From assembly GCA_031263965.1 (NCBI GenBank), contig JAISES010000289.1:1-8737 (forward strand): a DNA stretch of 8,737 bases. The letters run 5' to 3'. A program made the position numbers and the translations under genes. The stretch comes from Prevotella sp. Its GTDB lineage: Bacteria; Bacteroidota; Bacteroidia; Bacteroidales; Dysgonomonadaceae. Below, in pieces: positions 7,331 to 8,737 of this stretch (its first letter is position 1; each line of letters begins with the position of its first letter). Below the pieces are notes generated by a model. It did no database searches. It was not told where the DNA came from and saw only the letters and a program-made list of their open reading frames with translations.

Positions 7331-8380
7331 TCAGTTTGCTTTGAACAGCGCGGTTAAATGATCCATGAAAAACTTCATAAAATCATCAACTTTTACATCT
7401 ACGCACACTGATACATTAGGGTCGGGATCATTCAACTTTTCGGTTATTGCAACTGTTCTTCCCCAATCTTTTTCATCGGTTCCGACTTGCATATGCAGAG
7501 TCAGCACTTTAACAAGTTCCGGATGAACAGCCACAGCCACAGCAAGAGGATCATGCAAGCCACAACCCTTTAGTTCATGGGTACTCTTATTATATGCTTC
7601 GATGTAAAAATCTACCATATCGGCAAATATTTTCCCTGAAACTGTGCCCAGTTCCCTCCATAATCGGGTTTCCTTTTTTGTAAGCAATGTGCGTAAAGTA
7701 ACGTCCAGGCCAACCATTGTCAGCGGAGTTCCACTGATGAATAGCTCATTGGCCGCAAAAGGATCCTGATGTATATTTGCTTCGGCAACAAGCGAAACAT
7801 TGCCTTTAACGATAAGAGCTCCTCCCATGATGACAACCTTTCCCACCATATTTTTCAACTCTGGTTCTTTCCTGATTGCTTCGGTAAGATTTGTAGAAGG
7901 CCCTACCGCAACGATATACAGGTCTTTTCCGTATTTCTTGGCTGACTCTATCATAAAATCGACACCGCTTTGTTTTTCTGCGGTACGCGGACTTTCAGGT
8001 ATCTTAACGTTCCCAACTCCATTTTCGCCATGGATATGTTTACTGATGTCCAGAACAGTAAATACATCTTCTTTGTTAAGAGCCTTATCTGCTCCTATGT
8101 ACACAGGAATATCCTTGCGATGAAGCAGATTTAGTATATTCAATGAATTTACGGCGCTCTTTTCTGTTGTTACATTGCCATAAGATGCGACAATTCCTAT
8201 TAATTCTATTTTAGGGTCAGCCAATGCATAAGCCAGTGCTAAAGCATCATCGATACCTGTATCCAAATCCAGGATCATTTTTACTTTTTTCTCCATTGTG
8301 CCATTTGTATTTTCCTTGTTTTCGGCAAAACCCGGAGCACAAAAAAAGATAAAACTTATAAGATAAATTAAAATTTTCAT
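7331..8380 (-). CDS. Exported inosine/uridine-preferring-type nucleoside hydrolase
   Basis: A 349-residue N-ribohydrolase that splits nucleosides into free base and ribose. The Ca-binding N-terminal motif reads D38-L-D40-T-G-I-D44-D45, with Thr replacing the common Pro. Other family marks are HGENGVGN (117-124), AVGPSTNL (158-165), IMGGA (184-188), the substrate-loop EANIHQDP (200-207), GLDVT (224-228) and LHDPLAV (275-281), with His276 and the Ca ligand Asp277. The core is full length and no catalytic residue is missing. Residues 1-19 are a hydrophobic signal peptide ending GFA, so the mature enzyme is probably periplasmic. Cys14 does not sit in a good lipobox. An internal Met29 just before the core would give a cytosolic form, but the upstream signal peptide argues for the longer start. 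Specificity (purine, pyrimidine or broad) cannot be read here. It lies between a sugar-permease-like gene and the nuclease operon. Confidence 0.95.
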   Translation of the reverse strand: MKILIYLISFIFFCAPGFAENKENTNGTMEKKVKMILDLDTGIDDALALAYALADPKIELIGIVASYGNVTTEKSAVNSLNILNLLHRKDIPVYIGADKALNKEDVFTVLDISKHIHGENGVGNVKIPESPRTAEKQSGVDFMIESAKKYGKDLYIVAVGPSTNLTEAIRKEPELKNMVGKVVIMGGALIVKGNVSLVAEANIHQDPFAANELFISGTPLTMVGLDVTLRTLLTKKETRLWRELGTVSGKIFADMVDFYIEAYNKSTHELKGCGLHDPLAVAVAVHPELVKVLTLHMQVGTDEKDWGRTVAITEKLNDPDPNVSVCVDVKVDDFMKFFMDHLTALFKAN

Positions 8381-8469
8381 GACAACCTTTTTATAGTAAA
8401 AATTACACAGGTTTTTGTATTAAGTAATCAATAAAGATTAATGACGTGTTTATATGTTCTATTTTCTCT

Positions 8470-8547
8470 CGTCATTGCGAGAGTTTACCCGAAGCAATCC
8501 AGTTACTCCTTTTGGATTGCTTCGTCGTTGCACTTCTCGCAATGACG
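8470..8547. repeat. 78-bp nested palindromic repeat (MITE/REP-like)
   Basis: There are two nested inverted repeats. The outer 13-bp arms at 8470-8482 and 8535-8547 (CGTCATTGCGAGA) are perfect. The inner 12-bp arms at 8490-8501 and 8513-8524 (CGAAGCAATCCA) are perfect around an 11-nt loop. The CGTCATTGCGAG / GAAGCAATCC pair is, from memory, a dispersed palindromic sequence found in many unrelated bacterial genomes. No coding capacity and no clear flanking target duplication are visible, although AATGACGTG recurs at 8440-8448 and 8541-8549. Lying downstream of the permease stop, the folded RNA could also end or stabilise that transcript. Confidence 0.8.
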
Positions 8548-8591
8548 TGGAAAACTGACAATCAGATACAACGATAATTATTTTATAGAAC

Positions 8592-8737
8592 TTAAGCTCC
8601 CGCATAAACAATGAAACCTAATCCGATTAAAAAAAAGATAAACATTGAAAGTAACAAATTATTTACGCCTTTAGGAGCCCCTTTAAATTCTTTCCAAACG
8701 AACACGCCCCATATTACCGCTATCATAGGAGCGCCTT
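8592..8737 (-). CDS. C-terminal end of a GRP/RhaT-like (DMT superfamily) sugar permease, partial
   Basis: Only the last 47 codons and the stop are inside the window; the 5' part lies beyond 8737. The peptide starts GAPMIAVIWGVFVWKEFKG, continues through a short polar loop (APKGVNN) and ends with a hydrophobic helix (LLLSMFIFFLIGLGFIVYAGA). This matches the tail of ten-helix DMT-superfamily permeases. The GVFVWKEFKG stretch before the last helix is typical of Bacteroidetes glucose/ribose-porter or rhamnose-symporter-like proteins, as I recall them. The next gene downstream is the exported nucleoside hydrolase. This fits a ribose permease taking up the hydrolase product, but the fragment is too short to fix the substrate. 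A transporter of another sugar, or a nucleoside, is possible. Confidence 0.65.
   Translation of the reverse strand, partial: GAPMIAVIWGVFVWKEFKGAPKGVNNLLLSMFIFFLIGLGFIVYAGA

Noticed and set aside
8381..8469. Promoter for the nucleoside hydrolase (minus-strand TTG followed by TAATTTTT)
   Set aside because: The spacing of 23 bp and the missing final G of the -7 box make it no better than chance in AT-rich sequence.
8440..8549. Target-site duplication (AATGACGTG at 8440-8448 and 8541-8549) around the palindromic element
   Set aside because: One copy overlaps the repeat arm itself and the other lies about 20 bp outside the element, so they are not true flanking duplications.

Overview
The window looks like a Bacteroidales chromosome segment. 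Supporting signs are a SusC-type TonB-dependent receptor with an N-terminal carboxypeptidase-regulatory-like domain, BACON domains, lipoproteins with acidic residues after the lipid cysteine, signal peptides cleaved before Gln, AT-rich leaders without Shine-Dalgarno sequences, and moderately low GC. The family or genus (for example Dysgonomonas or Parabacteroides relatives) cannot be fixed from this sequence. All recognised genes are on the minus strand, so transcription runs from high to low coordinates.

In transcription order: (1) 8737-8592, the last 47 residues of a polytopic membrane protein resembling the C-terminus of GRP/RhaT-like sugar transporters; (2) 8591-8381, a spacer holding a 78-bp nested palindromic repeat; (3) 8380-7331, a nucleoside hydrolase with a signal peptide; (4) 7330-7018, a 313-bp AT-rich spacer with at most a weak promoter; (5) 7017-5170, a large lipoprotein with a BACON domain and beta-sandwich modules; (6) a 13-bp perfect hairpin at 5113-5144; (7) 5093-3912, a BACON-fused DNA/RNA non-specific endonuclease lipoprotein with a complete DRGH active site; (8) 3896-2865, an exported endonuclease/exonuclease/phosphatase-family enzyme; (9) 2816-6, a 936-residue TonB-dependent receptor with no SusD partner in the window.

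Genes 5, 7, 8 and 9 form a tight same-strand series (gaps of 76, 15 and 48 bp) that reads as an operon. Taken together, the locus can be read as a nucleic-acid scavenging system. The surface lipoprotein nuclease would cut extracellular DNA or RNA, helped by the large BACON lipoprotein. The receptor would import fragments, and the EEP enzyme would process them. The exported nucleoside hydrolase would split nucleosides into base and ribose, and the permease could carry the sugar (or another product) into the cytoplasm. Each enzyme family call is firm. Their joint function is inference from content and order.
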